A stretch of 64,000 bases of DNA, from contig NZ_JAAVLX010000005.1 of NCBI RefSeq assembly GCF_013114825.1, forward strand, positions 186,001 through 250,000, read 5' to 3'. Position 1 is the stretch's first letter. Every line of letters begins with the position of its first letter. Shown one piece after another: positions 8,586 through 16,779 of this stretch. Made by a program: the position numbers and the translations under genes. The DNA comes from Bradyrhizobium australiense. GTDB lineage: Bacteria; Pseudomonadota; Alphaproteobacteria; Rhizobiales; Xanthobacteraceae. A model generated the notes under the pieces. The model made no database searches. It had not been told where the DNA came from and saw only the letters and a program-made list of their open reading frames with translations.

Positions 8586-9196
8586 ATGAAAATCGCCGTC
8601 ATCGGCGCGTCCGGCAATGCCGGTTCGCGCATCACCGCCGAACTCGCCCGCCGCGGCCACAGTGTGACCGCCATCGCCCGCCATCCCGAAAAGATCGCCG
8701 CCCAGCCCAACGTCACGCCAACCACGGGCGATGCCATGGAGCAGGCGGAACTGGCTCGGCTGATCGCCGGCCACGACGTCGCCATCAGCTCGGTTCATTT
8801 TCTTGCCAGCGACCCGGTCAAGCTCATCGGGGCGGCGAAGGATTCGAAGATCGGACGCTATCTCGTGGTCGGGGGCGCCGGCAGCCTTGAAGTGGCTCCG
8901 GGCGTTCGGCTGGTCACCACCCCGGGCTTTCCCGTGGCATACAAGGCGGAGCCGAGAAGGGCGCCGCCTTCCTCGATCTGCTCCGGGCCGAGAAGGAACT
9001 CAACTGGACCTTCCTGTCGCCCTCGGCCCTGTTCGCCGCCGGCAAGCGAACCGGCAAGTTCCGTCTTGGGACCGACCAGCTTTTGACCGCTGCCGACGGC
9101 AAAAGCTCGATTTCCTTCGAGGACTTCGCAGTTGCACTCGCCGACGAAATCGAGCGTCCGGCCCATATCCGCCAGCGCTTCACGGTCGGCTACTAG
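8586..9196 (+). pseudogene. NAD(P)-binding Rossmann oxidoreductase, frameshifted
   Basis: The first 122 codons encode an atypical short-chain/NmrA-like reductase with the dinucleotide-binding start MKIAVIGASGNAGSRI. Around 8949-8952 one base is missing (after the codons for YKAE). The correct reading continues in frame 2 as AEKGAAFLDLLRAEKELNWT and on to a stop at 9194-9196. Read in frame 1 the protein ends in a nonsense Pro/Ser-rich tail at 9086. Either a recent pseudogene or a sequencing error; both halves otherwise look well conserved. Confidence 0.85.
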
Positions 9197-9398
9197 CGGG
9201 CGGAGGCGGTGCCGATAACTTTGCCTGTGCAAGGTCTTGGGGGAGGTCCCCCCTAAGGCATGGCCTATATTGTCTGTCACAACCCGCCGCTATATAAGGC
9301 CCGCGCGGACGGACAATTTTCCGCCCCGCCTTGCACGTGAAGATGGGCTGGCCTTGGAAAAGTTGAAGAATTATCGACCCTCCGAAAAAGAGCCTTTC

Positions 9399-9764
9399 AT
9401 GAACGACCGCCAGCGCGAGTATTTTCGCGCCAAGCTGCTGGCATGGAAGGACGAGATCCTGAGGGAATCGAAGATCACCCTGCAGACCCTTCAGGAAGAG
9501 AACGTCAATCATCCCGATCTCGCTGATCGCGCCTCTTCCGAAACCGATCGCGCCATCGAACTGCGCGCCCGCGACCGCCAGCGCAAATTGATCTCCAAGA
9601 TCGATGCGGCGCTGCAACGCATCGAGGACAACACCTACGGCTATTGCGAGGAGACCGGCGAACCGATCTCGCTCAAGCGGCTGGAGGCCCGTCCGATTGC
9701 AACGCTGTCGGTGGAAGCGCAGGAACGTCACGAGAAGCGCGAGAAGGTTTATCGGGACGAGTAG
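9399..9764 (+). CDS. dksA: DksA/TraR-family RNA polymerase-binding protein
   Basis: A 121-residue DksA homolog that would bind the RNA polymerase secondary channel with ppGpp. N-terminal coiled coil (DRQREYFRAKLLAWKDEILR), the tip sequence DLADRASSETDRAIELR, and a C-terminal zinc-finger-like globule. Only one of the four zinc cysteines remains (YGYCEETGEPI; the second CxxC is replaced by IATL), so this is a low-cysteine DksA. Codons upstream of the ATG also look coding (a possible TTG start at 9354 adds 15 residues ending PSEKEPF), so the true start may be earlier. Confidence 0.92.
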   Translation: MNDRQREYFRAKLLAWKDEILRESKITLQTLQEENVNHPDLADRASSETDRAIELRARDRQRKLISKIDAALQRIEDNTYGYCEETGEPISLKRLEARPIATLSVEAQERHEKREKVYRDE

Positions 9765-9778
9765 CGCAGAGCCTGGCG

Positions 9779-9801
9779 GCTGACCGCGGCCTGCGGTCAG
9801 C
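9779..9801 (+). terminator. Hairpin after dksA
   Basis: GCTGACCGC / GCGGTCAGC, a perfect 9-bp stem with a five-base loop 15 bp after the stop codon. There is no T tract, so it may be a weak or factor-assisted terminator. Confidence 0.45.
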
Positions 9802-9833
9802 GCTGCAGGCTGCAACCATGAAAGCCGCCGCTG

Positions 9834-10619
9834 ATGGACAGGATTCTCGCGGCCGCACAGACCATCGCTACCGCCCGCCGCAATCGCGCGCCGCTGGCCG
9901 CGCTGGCGCCTGAGCTCGCGCCTAGCGATGAAGCCGAAGGCTATCGGATACAACGCGCCGTCCACGACCTGCTGCTGCCGCAGACCGGCACCCTGATCGG
10001 CTACAAGATTGGCTGCACCAGCGCGGTAATGCAGGAATACCTCGATATCCCCCATCCTTGCGGCGGTGGCGTGTTCGCCAAGGGCGTGCATGACTCCGGT
10101 GCCAAGCTGCGCCACGGCGATTATGTCCGGGTCGGCGTCGAGTGCGAGATTGCGGTGCGGCTCGCACGTAGTCTCGCGCCGTCAGAAGCGCCGTTCACCG
10201 CGGAATGGGTGATGGAGGCAATCGAGGCGTATCACCCTGCAATCGAGATCGTCGACGACCGCTACGTCAAATGGGAGACCATGGGCGCGCCGACGCTTGT
10301 TGCCGATGATTTCTTCGCCGCCGGCTGCGTGCTCGGTAAGGCGGTGCCGCGCACCAAGGCGCCGGACCTGCTCACCGTCAAGGGCCGTGCCATTGTCAAC
10401 GGCAAGGAGGCCGGTCGCGGCACCGGCGCGGACGTGCTCGACCATCCCCACAACGCGCTAGCCTGGCTTGCCAATCATCTCGCCGAAGAAGGCAAGGGGC
10501 TGCATGCCGGGCAGATCGTTCTCACTGGCAGTCTCGTGAAAACCGTGTGGCTCGACGCGGGCGATGCCGTCAGAATGGAGCTCGACGGGTTGGGTATGGC
10601 GGAAGCCAAATTCACATGA
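9834..10619 (+). CDS. 2-keto-4-pentenoate hydratase / FAH-family protein
   Basis: A 261-residue member of the MhpD/DmpE hydratase branch of the fumarylacetoacetate hydrolase fold. These enzymes add water to 2-hydroxypentadienoates in meta-cleavage pathways. Visible family parts are TLIGYKIGCTSAVMQEYLDI, the metal-binding VGVECEIAVRLARSL region (residues 100-115), and VLTGSLVKTV near the C-terminus. It lies one base before the DehI-like gene, so the two form an operon. No ring-cleavage dioxygenase lies nearby, so the real substrate is unknown. Confidence 0.85.
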   Translation: MDRILAAAQTIATARRNRAPLAALAPELAPSDEAEGYRIQRAVHDLLLPQTGTLIGYKIGCTSAVMQEYLDIPHPCGGGVFAKGVHDSGAKLRHGDYVRVGVECEIAVRLARSLAPSEAPFTAEWVMEAIEAYHPAIEIVDDRYVKWETMGAPTLVADDFFAAGCVLGKAVPRTKAPDLLTVKGRAIVNGKEAGRGTGADVLDHPHNALAWLANHLAEEGKGLHAGQIVLTGSLVKTVWLDAGDAVRMELDGLGMAEAKFT

Positions 10620-10620
10620 A

Positions 10621-11442
10621 ATGACAGTTATGGCTGAGAGCGTTCCGTCGATTCTCGAATCCGAAGCGAGAGGCGAAATCGCCGACATCTATGCCGACAT
10701 CCGCAAGGTGCTCGGCACCAGCGTGGTCAACCTGATCTGGCGCAACCTCGCGACCATGCCGGGCGCGCTGGAATGGACGTGGGCGACAGTGCGGCCGCTC
10801 TATCTCGGCGACGCGCCATTGCATGCGGAAGCCGTCAGGCGAACGATCGCACTGCCGGATTGGCCCGGCTTCTCCGCCGATACCCTGCTTGCCGCCGGTA
10901 TCGACGAGACCGAACAGGCGCTCATTCGCAACGTGCTCGACAGCTATCAATACACCAACGCGCTCGCACTCGTGGTCGTGTCGGCGCTGCTGGCGCGTTA
11001 CGAACCGCACCCGGCCGATGCGGTTGCGCCCGCCGATACCGCGCCAAAGCCGCCCGGCACGAAGATCCCTGAACTGCCGCCCATGGATGCACTGGACCCC
11101 GAGGTAGCGGCGCTGGTTATGGAGCTGAACACGTTCGGCGAAGACACCGAACCGCAACTGATCGCGAGCATGTACAGGCATCTCGCTTACTGGCCGTCGT
11201 ATCTGGCGCTGGTGCGAACCTCGCTGGCACCGCTGCAGCGAGAGGGACGATTGAACGCACTCACGCAATCCACCCGCGCGCTGGGGCATGCCCATGGTGC
11301 GATGCTGGCTGCGCAACTGAAGCCGCCGGCGCCGCCGGACACGCTGAACGGCGCGCTCGCTTCCTGCCGCCTGTTCGTCGAACATCCGATCGCACGGATG
11401 ACAGGACTCTGCGCCCTGATGCTGCGCGCGACGCCGGAGTGA
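10621..11442 (+). CDS. DehI-like (group I haloacid dehalogenase-fold) protein
   Basis: A 273-residue, largely helical soluble protein that resembles the DehI family: the N-terminal IADIYADIRKVLGTSVVNLI followed by WRNLATMPGALEW is typical. A second half from about residue 150 (FGEDTEPQLIASMYRHLAYW) looks like the internal repeat that gives DehI its pseudo-dimer. DehI enzymes hydrolyse 2-haloacids, but most genomic homologs have no proven activity. It shares an operon with the hydratase. Assignment is from memory of the family pattern. Confidence 0.6.
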   Translation: MTVMAESVPSILESEARGEIADIYADIRKVLGTSVVNLIWRNLATMPGALEWTWATVRPLYLGDAPLHAEAVRRTIALPDWPGFSADTLLAAGIDETEQALIRNVLDSYQYTNALALVVVSALLARYEPHPADAVAPADTAPKPPGTKIPELPPMDALDPEVAALVMELNTFGEDTEPQLIASMYRHLAYWPSYLALVRTSLAPLQREGRLNALTQSTRALGHAHGAMLAAQLKPPAPPDTLNGALASCRLFVEHPIARMTGLCALMLRATPE

Positions 11443-11446
11443 GGCA

Positions 11447-11878
11447 TCAGCCGTCGGAGCACTTCAACTCGGACTTATCCCAGAATGACTTGATTGCACT
11501 GAAGGGGACGGTGACCCGTTCCCGAGCCCCCCTTAATCGCAGCAGGACATCGAAGCGGTCGTCCTTTACGTTCAACTGCTCGAAGTCATTCTGCAGGATG
11601 ATGGTCATGTCATCAGGATATTTTGACTTGAGGCCAAGTGACAGTTTCACGCCCTCGGCGCCGGTGCGGAACGTGAGATTAACCGGCCGCTGCTCAGAGG
11701 CGAGGCGGAGCGTCTCGGCAATCTTGGAGCGCGCCGTCGGCTTGCTGCACGGCTCGGCGAATACAGGGGAGGCTGGGGTGAGGGTCGCGAGGAAGAGAAG
11801 CAGCATTGCTCCACAAGAGATGGTCCCACCCTGCACCTGCGGAGTAGCCAGTACGCCGCGACCTGTCGTTTCCATCAC
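11447..11878 (-). CDS. SspB-like domain protein with a signal peptide
   Basis: A 143-residue protein. Residues about 64-138 read as the core of SspB, the ClpXP adaptor: PVNLTFRT, then GVKLSLGLKSKYPDDMTIIL, then LNVKDDRFDVLLRL and RERVTVPFSAIKSFWD. True SspB is cytosolic and starts directly with this fold, but here residues about 20-41 form a hydrophobic export signal ending VFAEP. The C-terminal acidic ClpX-binding tail of SspB is missing. It is convergent with the DehI-like gene. It may be a periplasmic protein that reused the SspB fold; function unknown. Confidence 0.7.
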   Translation of the reverse strand: MMETTGRGVLATPQVQGGTISCGAMLLLFLATLTPASPVFAEPCSKPTARSKIAETLRLASEQRPVNLTFRTGAEGVKLSLGLKSKYPDDMTIILQNDFEQLNVKDDRFDVLLRLRGARERVTVPFSAIKSFWDKSELKCSDG

Positions 11879-12511
11879 TGCGGTCTCTGGAATACTCGAT
11901 CGCCTGCTGTTCGGGCGAATGACAACTGGGGGGTGTTCGCGTTTCCGCGGCTCGCTTTGCCCGGGTCATGCTAACGGGTTCCCTCAAAAAAGAAAGAGGG
12001 CGCAGGGAGCGCCGGATGCCCGCAGCACCCGCAGTCCGTGTGTATTAGTAGTAAGCACACGGTAATCATTGCAGGTGTGTGCCGATCAACCGACGGTGCC
12101 TGCGCAATGAGTTTAACAGCCTATGTCGTGCCTTCCCCCGGTCACGATCCGTCTTGCCGTCATCGCCAGCGAGTTAATGGTTAATTGAAATCTTTGCCGG
12201 GCTCAAAAGACCTTCGTCCGCTTGACGCCAGCCGCGGGCGCCGGGGACTACGCGATGTCGTCCCCGCAGTTAACCAGTCGCATCGGCTGGCCCAGCGCCG
12301 CCGGCCGAAGGTCCGGCGAAAGTATTTGAGCGCCGTTCGTCTGCGCGCCGTTGCTCGTGGGCTGGGGCCGTCCTGCGACAAACTTGCACCCGCCGCCGCC
12401 GCGCCCAGCGCATTCTGTGCCGGTGTTTGTGGCGGATGCGGCTTACGAGCAGGAACGTAGTGCAGTAGCCGCAATTGGATTGGTGGGGCGTGCACCAGAC
12501 GGGAAGCCACC
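11879..12511. other. Intergenic region without a supported gene
   Basis: A 633-bp region. All open frames across it look like shadows with Arg/Pro-rich products. Around 11990-12060 it carries a sequence resembling a recurrent Bradyrhizobium intergenic element (GCGCAGGGAGCGCCGGATGC). It probably also holds the promoter of the small exported protein at 12512. TTAATGGTTAA at 12174-12184 has the wrong spacing for a CtrA box. Confidence 0.5.
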
Positions 12512-12784
12512 ATGAAGATGAAATCCATTTCGCTCGCAGCAGCCTTCGCACTCGCCTGCACCCCTGCGTTCGCGCAGGGCAATGCCGCGGGCGGCAGTTC
12601 CCAGGTCGGCGAACCGGCCGCGAAGGCGACCGGCGGAGCCGACATGAAGAACGGCGCAACGGGCACGACGACCAGCAATTCCAGGCCTTCATCGAAGGAT
12701 TCCAGCACGCAAGGCGCGGGGACTGCAGGCGCCGTGGACAAGAAGGGCGAAGCTGCTTCTCCGGGAGGAACCATGAAGAAGTAA
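12512..12784 (+). CDS. Small exported low-complexity protein
   Basis: A 90-residue protein with a clear signal peptide (residues 1-22, ending ALACTPAFAQ). The mature part is hydrophilic and dominated by Gly, Ala, Ser, Thr and Lys, with no cysteine, so it is probably unstructured in the periplasm. Similar short exported proteins occur in Bradyrhizobium without known function. AAGCCACC before the ATG is a weak ribosome site. Confidence 0.7.
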   Translation: MKMKSISLAAAFALACTPAFAQGNAAGGSSQVGEPAAKATGGADMKNGATGTTTSNSRPSSKDSSTQGAGTAGAVDKKGEAASPGGTMKK

Positions 12785-13121
12785 GGTTCGGGCGGGAACG
12801 ATTCCTGGTCGGGAAAATTATGCAATCGTGTTTTCAGACACGCGGCAACCTTTCAGGCTCTGGCGCAATCTTCCCCCCGAGAGGCGCCGGAGCCTGCTTT
12901 TTGGCCGACCATTGTCCCCTTGTGGCGGGGACGCGAAGGCGTCCATCGAGCCCATGGCGCAGCGACGGCCACCTCCTTGAGACGGGCGCTCTTGAGAACC
13001 AGGTATCGAGACGGATGGCTTGGAGCGATTGAACCTGCGGTGACCGGAAGCAACCGACGTGCCGGTGGCCGATTACACGCTCGGCGCTATTTGATCGAGT
13101 TGTTGACAAGCCGCATCGCTG
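12785..13121. other. Intergenic region without a supported gene
   Basis: A 337-bp stretch. The open frames on either strand are short with atypical amino acid content, and I see no ribosome site or family resemblance. No clear terminator is visible after the small exported protein. Confidence 0.4.
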
Positions 13122-13202
13122 TCACAGGCTGATGACGTAGGCGCTCATTGCCAGCAGAACGGCGACGCTGATAGCGATGATGATCAAGAAGAATTTTCCC
13201 AT
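13122..13202 (-). CDS. 26-residue single-span membrane peptide
   Basis: A short open frame encoding MGKFFLIIIAISVAVLLAMS plus six residues (AYVISL). It is one uninterrupted hydrophobic helix with a positive N-terminus, so it would be an inner-membrane peptide. AAGGCGGAG lies 3 bases before the ATG, a good ribosome site. It is too short for usual gene calling. Coding is suggested by the ribosome site and clean helix only; function unknown. Confidence 0.5.
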   Translation of the reverse strand: MGKFFLIIIAISVAVLLAMSAYVISL

Positions 13203-13298
13203 TGCTCCGCCTTTCGCAGATCACAACGCAAAGCAGCAGGAATAGTTCTCGGCTGACTGGCGGCCGCAGGCCTGCGTTCGCAGTCGCTCCGGCCAAGC

Positions 13299-13327
13299 GT
13301 AAGGCCCGCCATGAAGGCGGGCCTTAC
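13299..13327. terminator. Bidirectional hairpin downstream of the PRC-barrel gene
   Basis: GTAAGGCCCGCC / GGCGGGCCTTAC, a perfect 12-bp stem with a five-base loop. It lies 23 bp after the stop of the minus-strand PRC-barrel gene and is the likely terminator of that gene. Confidence 0.65.
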
Positions 13328-13349
13328 GGAGGTTAGGGCGTGACCGCGA

Positions 13350-13709
13350 TTACATCGCGATCCCGTAATAATCGTTGACGGCGCGGGCCCTGGTCGGGTC
13401 GCTCCAGTTCCAGGTATTGTCGTTGCCGTAATGCGGCGCGCCCTTGAGCTGCGATTCCGTCACGCCGGTAACATAGCCGCCGAGCGAGGTGTCGTATTTC
13501 AGCGATTGCCAGGGCAGCGGATAATGGTCGTCGCCGATGCCGAGAAAGCCGCCAAACGACAGCACGGCGTAAGACACTTTGCCGCTCAGCTTGTCGATCA
13601 TGACGCGTTCGATCGAGCCGATCTTGTTGCGGTCGGCGCCATACACCGCAGTTCCCTCAACCTTGTCGCTGCCGATCAGGTTGCCGGTCTCGTTTGCTTC
13701 TAAGGCCAT
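13350..13709 (-). CDS. PRC-barrel domain protein
   Basis: A 119-residue cytoplasmic protein built on one PRC-barrel (residues about 11-85: NLIGSDKVEGTAVYGADRNK, GSIERVMIDKLSGKVSYAVL, GGFLGIGDDHYPLPW). PRC-barrels occur in photosynthetic reaction centre H subunits and in RimM; stand-alone forms like this are common and often stress-induced in rhizobia, with no defined activity. The C-terminal 30 residues are Asn/Trp/Tyr-rich. AGGAAAACC precedes the ATG. Confidence 0.9.
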   Translation of the reverse strand: MALEANETGNLIGSDKVEGTAVYGADRNKIGSIERVMIDKLSGKVSYAVLSFGGFLGIGDDHYPLPWQSLKYDTSLGGYVTGVTESQLKGAPHYGNDNTWNWSDPTRARAVNDYYGIAM

Positions 13710-14037
13710 GGTTTTCCTCCAGTTGGGATTGAAGAACGGAAAACGAAGGCAGGAAGCGAACGTTCCGGGATGGAGAGCTACCCATCGACGCAGCGCAGGC
13801 GGATGATTCCCTCGAGCATCGGGTTCCTGTGTTAGGTTTTACCAGAAGGTTCTGCGCGCTGACGGGAAGCTTCGGATCGTCAGGTTGCCGATCTGCCGCC
13901 GTGCAGCATGTCTTCGCTATACAGCATGTCGCAGCCGGACTCGATAGCGACGATGAAGGCGTTTTAGAGTACCAGCCCCGGTATTCACGCGAGCCCTGGC
14001 GCGCGGTGCTTGCAGGTCGCTCCGGCGCGAAAACGAC
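13710..14037. other. Intergenic region without a supported gene
   Basis: About 330 bp between the PRC-barrel gene and the terminator of the flgF-G-A-H operon. Frames open on both strands have no family resemblance and no ribosome sites. It must contain the PRC-barrel promoter, but I could not define it. Confidence 0.4.
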
Positions 14038-14072
14038 CACGGCCTCCGCCAGGGGAGCTGACGGAGGCCGTG
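14038..14072 (-). terminator. Terminator of the flgF-flgG-flgA-flgH operon
   Basis: CACGGCCTCCG / CGGAGGCCGTG, an 11-bp perfect stem with a 13-base loop, 53 bp beyond the flgH stop codon on the minus strand. There is only a weak T tract. Confidence 0.55.
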
Positions 14073-14125
14073 TTGATACACTTCATCACGCCTAGGTTCG
14101 CAATGCAGTGTGGGAGCTCGGAGAA

Positions 14126-14878
14126 TTAGAACGGCAGCAGCACGTCCATTACCTGTTGCCCGTAACGGGGTTGCTGCACGTCGGTGATCTGGCCACGGCC
14201 GCCATAGGCGATGCGGGCCTGGGCGATCTTCGAGGAATCGATTGTGTTGTCGCTCTGGATGTCTTCGGGGCGGACAATGCCGGCGACGATCAATTCGCGG
14301 ATTTCGAAGTTGACGCGGATTTCCTGTTTTCCCTCGACAACGAGATTGCCGTTCGGCAGCACCTGCGTCACAACCGCGGCAACCGTGGTCTGCAGGGCTT
14401 CCTGGCGGTTGACCGAACCTTTGCCGTCACTCGACGACGTCGAGTCCGTGGTCAGGATGCGGCCGGGGAGGATCTTGTTTGCTTGCGTGATCGTCTTGGA
14501 GCCGACGAAGTCGGTGATTCCGGAATCTTCCTTGCTCGAGCGGCTGCGCTGGGTCTCGTTGGCGATGTTGGCCTTGTCGGTGATGTTGACGGTTACGGTC
14601 AGCAGATCGCCGACGCGGGCGGCGCGCTGATCCTTGAAAAAGGCGCGGGAGCCGTTCCGCCACAGCGAGTTGGCGTTGTAGGAAGCCTGCTCGGGCTTGG
14701 GCATCGGCATCTGCACCGGTTTGTAGCCGGGCTGCGTAGTCGGATTTTCGATCTCCGTCAGCTTCGGTTTTTCGCCGATCTGCGACAGACGGTCGATCGA
14801 GGAGCAACCGCTCGCCAAGGCGGCCAGCGACAGGATGGCGCCGGAGAGAACGATGCGGTTGAGACGGGTGACTGACAT
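14126..14878 (-). CDS. flgH: Flagellar L-ring lipoprotein FlgH
   Basis: L-ring subunit, 250 residues, an outer-membrane lipoprotein. The lipobox LASGC places the acylated cysteine at residue 25. Family signatures include YNANSLWRNGSRAFFKDQRA followed by ARVGDLLTVTVNI, and the C-terminal VRPEDI...GRGQITDVQQPRYGQQ. It is the last gene of the operon, 5 bp after flgA. With FlgI (14 kb coordinates 6215-7339) it completes the outer rings. Confidence 0.97.
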   Translation of the reverse strand: MSVTRLNRIVLSGAILSLAALASGCSSIDRLSQIGEKPKLTEIENPTTQPGYKPVQMPMPKPEQASYNANSLWRNGSRAFFKDQRAARVGDLLTVTVNITDKANIANETQRSRSSKEDSGITDFVGSKTITQANKILPGRILTTDSTSSSDGKGSVNRQEALQTTVAAVVTQVLPNGNLVVEGKQEIRVNFEIRELIVAGIVRPEDIQSDNTIDSSKIAQARIAYGGRGQITDVQQPRYGQQVMDVLLPF

Positions 14879-14883
14879 TTACA

Positions 14884-15963
14884 TTACTCGGCTTTTGAAG
14901 CGGCTGGCGAATTGACGATGGCGACGGCAACGGGAGCGGCTGGGCCGAGCGAGGAGGTGGCGTCGCTGGTCTGCGCCGGGCGGGGCGCCACCGGCGTAAT
15001 CGAGACCTGGCCGCGACCGGTCACGGTGCCTGATACCGTCCGCTTGGACTGCAGATTCATGATATTGACGACGTCACCCTCGGTACCATTGTCCAGCGCC
15101 TTGCCGCGCATGGTGAGATAGAGCCCGGCCGCCTCATAGATCAGCGTGACGTTCTGGTCGCGCTGCACCAGATCGGGTTTGGCGAGATCGGCGGTCCTGA
15201 TCGCCTGGCCGGCGCGGAGTTGGCGGCGGGCCTGCATCCCCACCGCGCGATCACGCGCGGCGGCATCAGGACCGACTTCCGCTTTCGGGCGGCGCTCGAT
15301 AACCACGTCGGACGATTTCAACACCTCATTGCGCTCGATGTTGCGCGCCAGCACCGCGGCCTCGACGGTCTCGACCGCTGTGCCGGTAAAACGCAGTTTG
15401 GCCGGGGCGGCGGCGTTCTCGTTGGCGATCTCAAAAGTGACGTCGAAGCGGCCGTTGCGATTGTCGTAGCGCGAGATGGTCGCCTGCAGGCTGCCGCTGA
15501 AGCCGGCGTCCAGCCTGACGTCGCCGGGATCGCGGTCGAAGGTCAGCGACAGATTGGCGGCGTCGCCGAGACCATTGCGGCGCTCCAGCGCGCGCGCGAC
15601 CTGCAGTTCGATGTCCTTGCCTTCGAGCGTGCGGGCCAGACGCGTCACCGAAATTTCCCTGAGGTCGCGGGTATCGATGCCGATCACATGATGGGCGCGC
15701 AGGGTGTTGAGCACCTGCGCGACCGGGAGCGAGCCCGTGGTGCCCAGATCCGGCGCGCGGTAGATCGCGATCTGCCCGGCGCTGCCGGCATTATCGATGA
15801 CATCGCCGATCCGCACCAGATCGCCCGATACCTGCACGTTGGCGCGCAGCACCGGCGCGGCGATCACGTTGCGGTTCGCGAAGGTTTCCTGAGTCTGCGC
15901 GACCGCGGCCGCGCTCGATGCGGCGATCAGGGCTGCGGCCAGGAGGTGGGCGCGGACGATCAT
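14884..15963 (-). CDS. flgA: P-ring assembly chaperone FlgA
   Basis: A 359-residue periplasmic chaperone for P-ring assembly. A signal peptide covers residues 1-22 (ending AAAVAQT). The C-terminal half (about 210-335) is the SAF/FlgA domain with LARNIERNEVLKSSDVVIER, then QLRAGQAIRTADL and NVTLIYEAAGLYLTMRGKAL. The N-terminal 200 residues are the longer alphaproteobacterial extension. It sits 10 bp after flgG, and 5 bp separate it from flgH. Confidence 0.93.
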   Translation of the reverse strand: MIVRAHLLAAALIAASSAAAVAQTQETFANRNVIAAPVLRANVQVSGDLVRIGDVIDNAGSAGQIAIYRAPDLGTTGSLPVAQVLNTLRAHHVIGIDTRDLREISVTRLARTLEGKDIELQVARALERRNGLGDAANLSLTFDRDPGDVRLDAGFSGSLQATISRYDNRNGRFDVTFEIANENAAAPAKLRFTGTAVETVEAAVLARNIERNEVLKSSDVVIERRPKAEVGPDAAARDRAVGMQARRQLRAGQAIRTADLAKPDLVQRDQNVTLIYEAAGLYLTMRGKALDNGTEGDVVNIMNLQSKRTVSGTVTGRGQVSITPVAPRPAQTSDATSSLGPAAPVAVAIVNSPAASKAE

Positions 15964-15973
15964 GACCAGTCCT

Positions 15974-16762
15974 TTAGCGGAACATGTTGGAGGTGGATTG
16001 CAGCATCTGGTCGGCCGCGCTGACGACCTTGGCGTTCATCTCATAGGCGCGCTGGGCGGCGATCAGGTCGGAGATTTCGGTGACCACCTCGACATTGGCC
16101 TGTTCGAGGTTGCCTTGCTGCATGTCGCCGAAACCGTCAGTGTTGGCGACGCCGTCCTGCGGCGTGCCGGAGGCTGGCGTATCCGTGAACAGATTGTCGC
16201 CGATCGGGTTGAGGCCGGCCTTGTTGATGAAGCGGGTCAGGCCGATCTGGCCGACCAGGGTCGGCGTGGTGGAGCCCGGCAGCATCACGGTGAGCTGGCC
16301 CTGCGCGTTGATGGTGATCTGCGAGGAATTTTGCGGGATCGTGATCGTCGGCTGCACCGGATTGCCCTGCGCGGTGACGACGCGGCCCTGCGCGTCCATC
16401 ATGAACGAGCCGTCGCGGGTATAAGCATAGGTGCCGTCGGGCACTTGGATCTTGAAGAAGCCTTCGCCGCGGATCGCGACGTCGAGGTCGTTGCCGGTCG
16501 GCGACAGCGTTCCCTGGCTCATCAGGCGCGGCGTGCCGACCGTCTTGACGCCGCCGCCGATATCGACGCCGACCGGCAGGATGGTGCCCTGGTCGGAAGC
16601 CTGCGCGCCGACGCGGCGCACATGATCGTAAATCAAATCCTGAAACGCCGCGCGCTGCTTCTTGTAGCCGGTGGTGCGCATGTTGGCGATGTTGTTGGAG
16701 ATCACCTGAACGTTGAGTTCCTGTGCCGCCATGCCGGTCGCTGCTGTGTAAAGGGCGCGCAT
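15974..16762 (-). CDS. flgG: Distal rod protein FlgG
   Basis: Distal rod subunit, 262 residues, the standard length. The N-terminal rod motif is ALYTAATGMAAQELNVQVIS followed by NNIANMRTTGYK, and the C-terminal one is EVVTEISDLIAAQRAYEMNA followed by KVVSAADQML. It contains the QG-rich distal rod segment after the N-terminus. It starts 17 bp after flgF. Confidence 0.97.
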   Translation of the reverse strand: MRALYTAATGMAAQELNVQVISNNIANMRTTGYKKQRAAFQDLIYDHVRRVGAQASDQGTILPVGVDIGGGVKTVGTPRLMSQGTLSPTGNDLDVAIRGEGFFKIQVPDGTYAYTRDGSFMMDAQGRVVTAQGNPVQPTITIPQNSSQITINAQGQLTVMLPGSTTPTLVGQIGLTRFINKAGLNPIGDNLFTDTPASGTPQDGVANTDGFGDMQQGNLEQANVEVVTEISDLIAAQRAYEMNAKVVSAADQMLQSTSNMFR

Positions 16763-16779
16763 CGATCAATGCCTTACGG

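Noticed and set aside
12174..12184. CtrA box TTAATGGTTAA
   Set aside because: The spacing between half-sites is three, not seven, and no flagellar or cell-cycle gene follows.
12181..12825. 214-residue open frame on the minus strand
   Set aside because: Antisense to the small exported protein; low-complexity translation without a ribosome site.
13829..14095. 88-residue open frame on the plus strand
   Set aside because: Composition and the overlapping terminator hairpin argue against coding.
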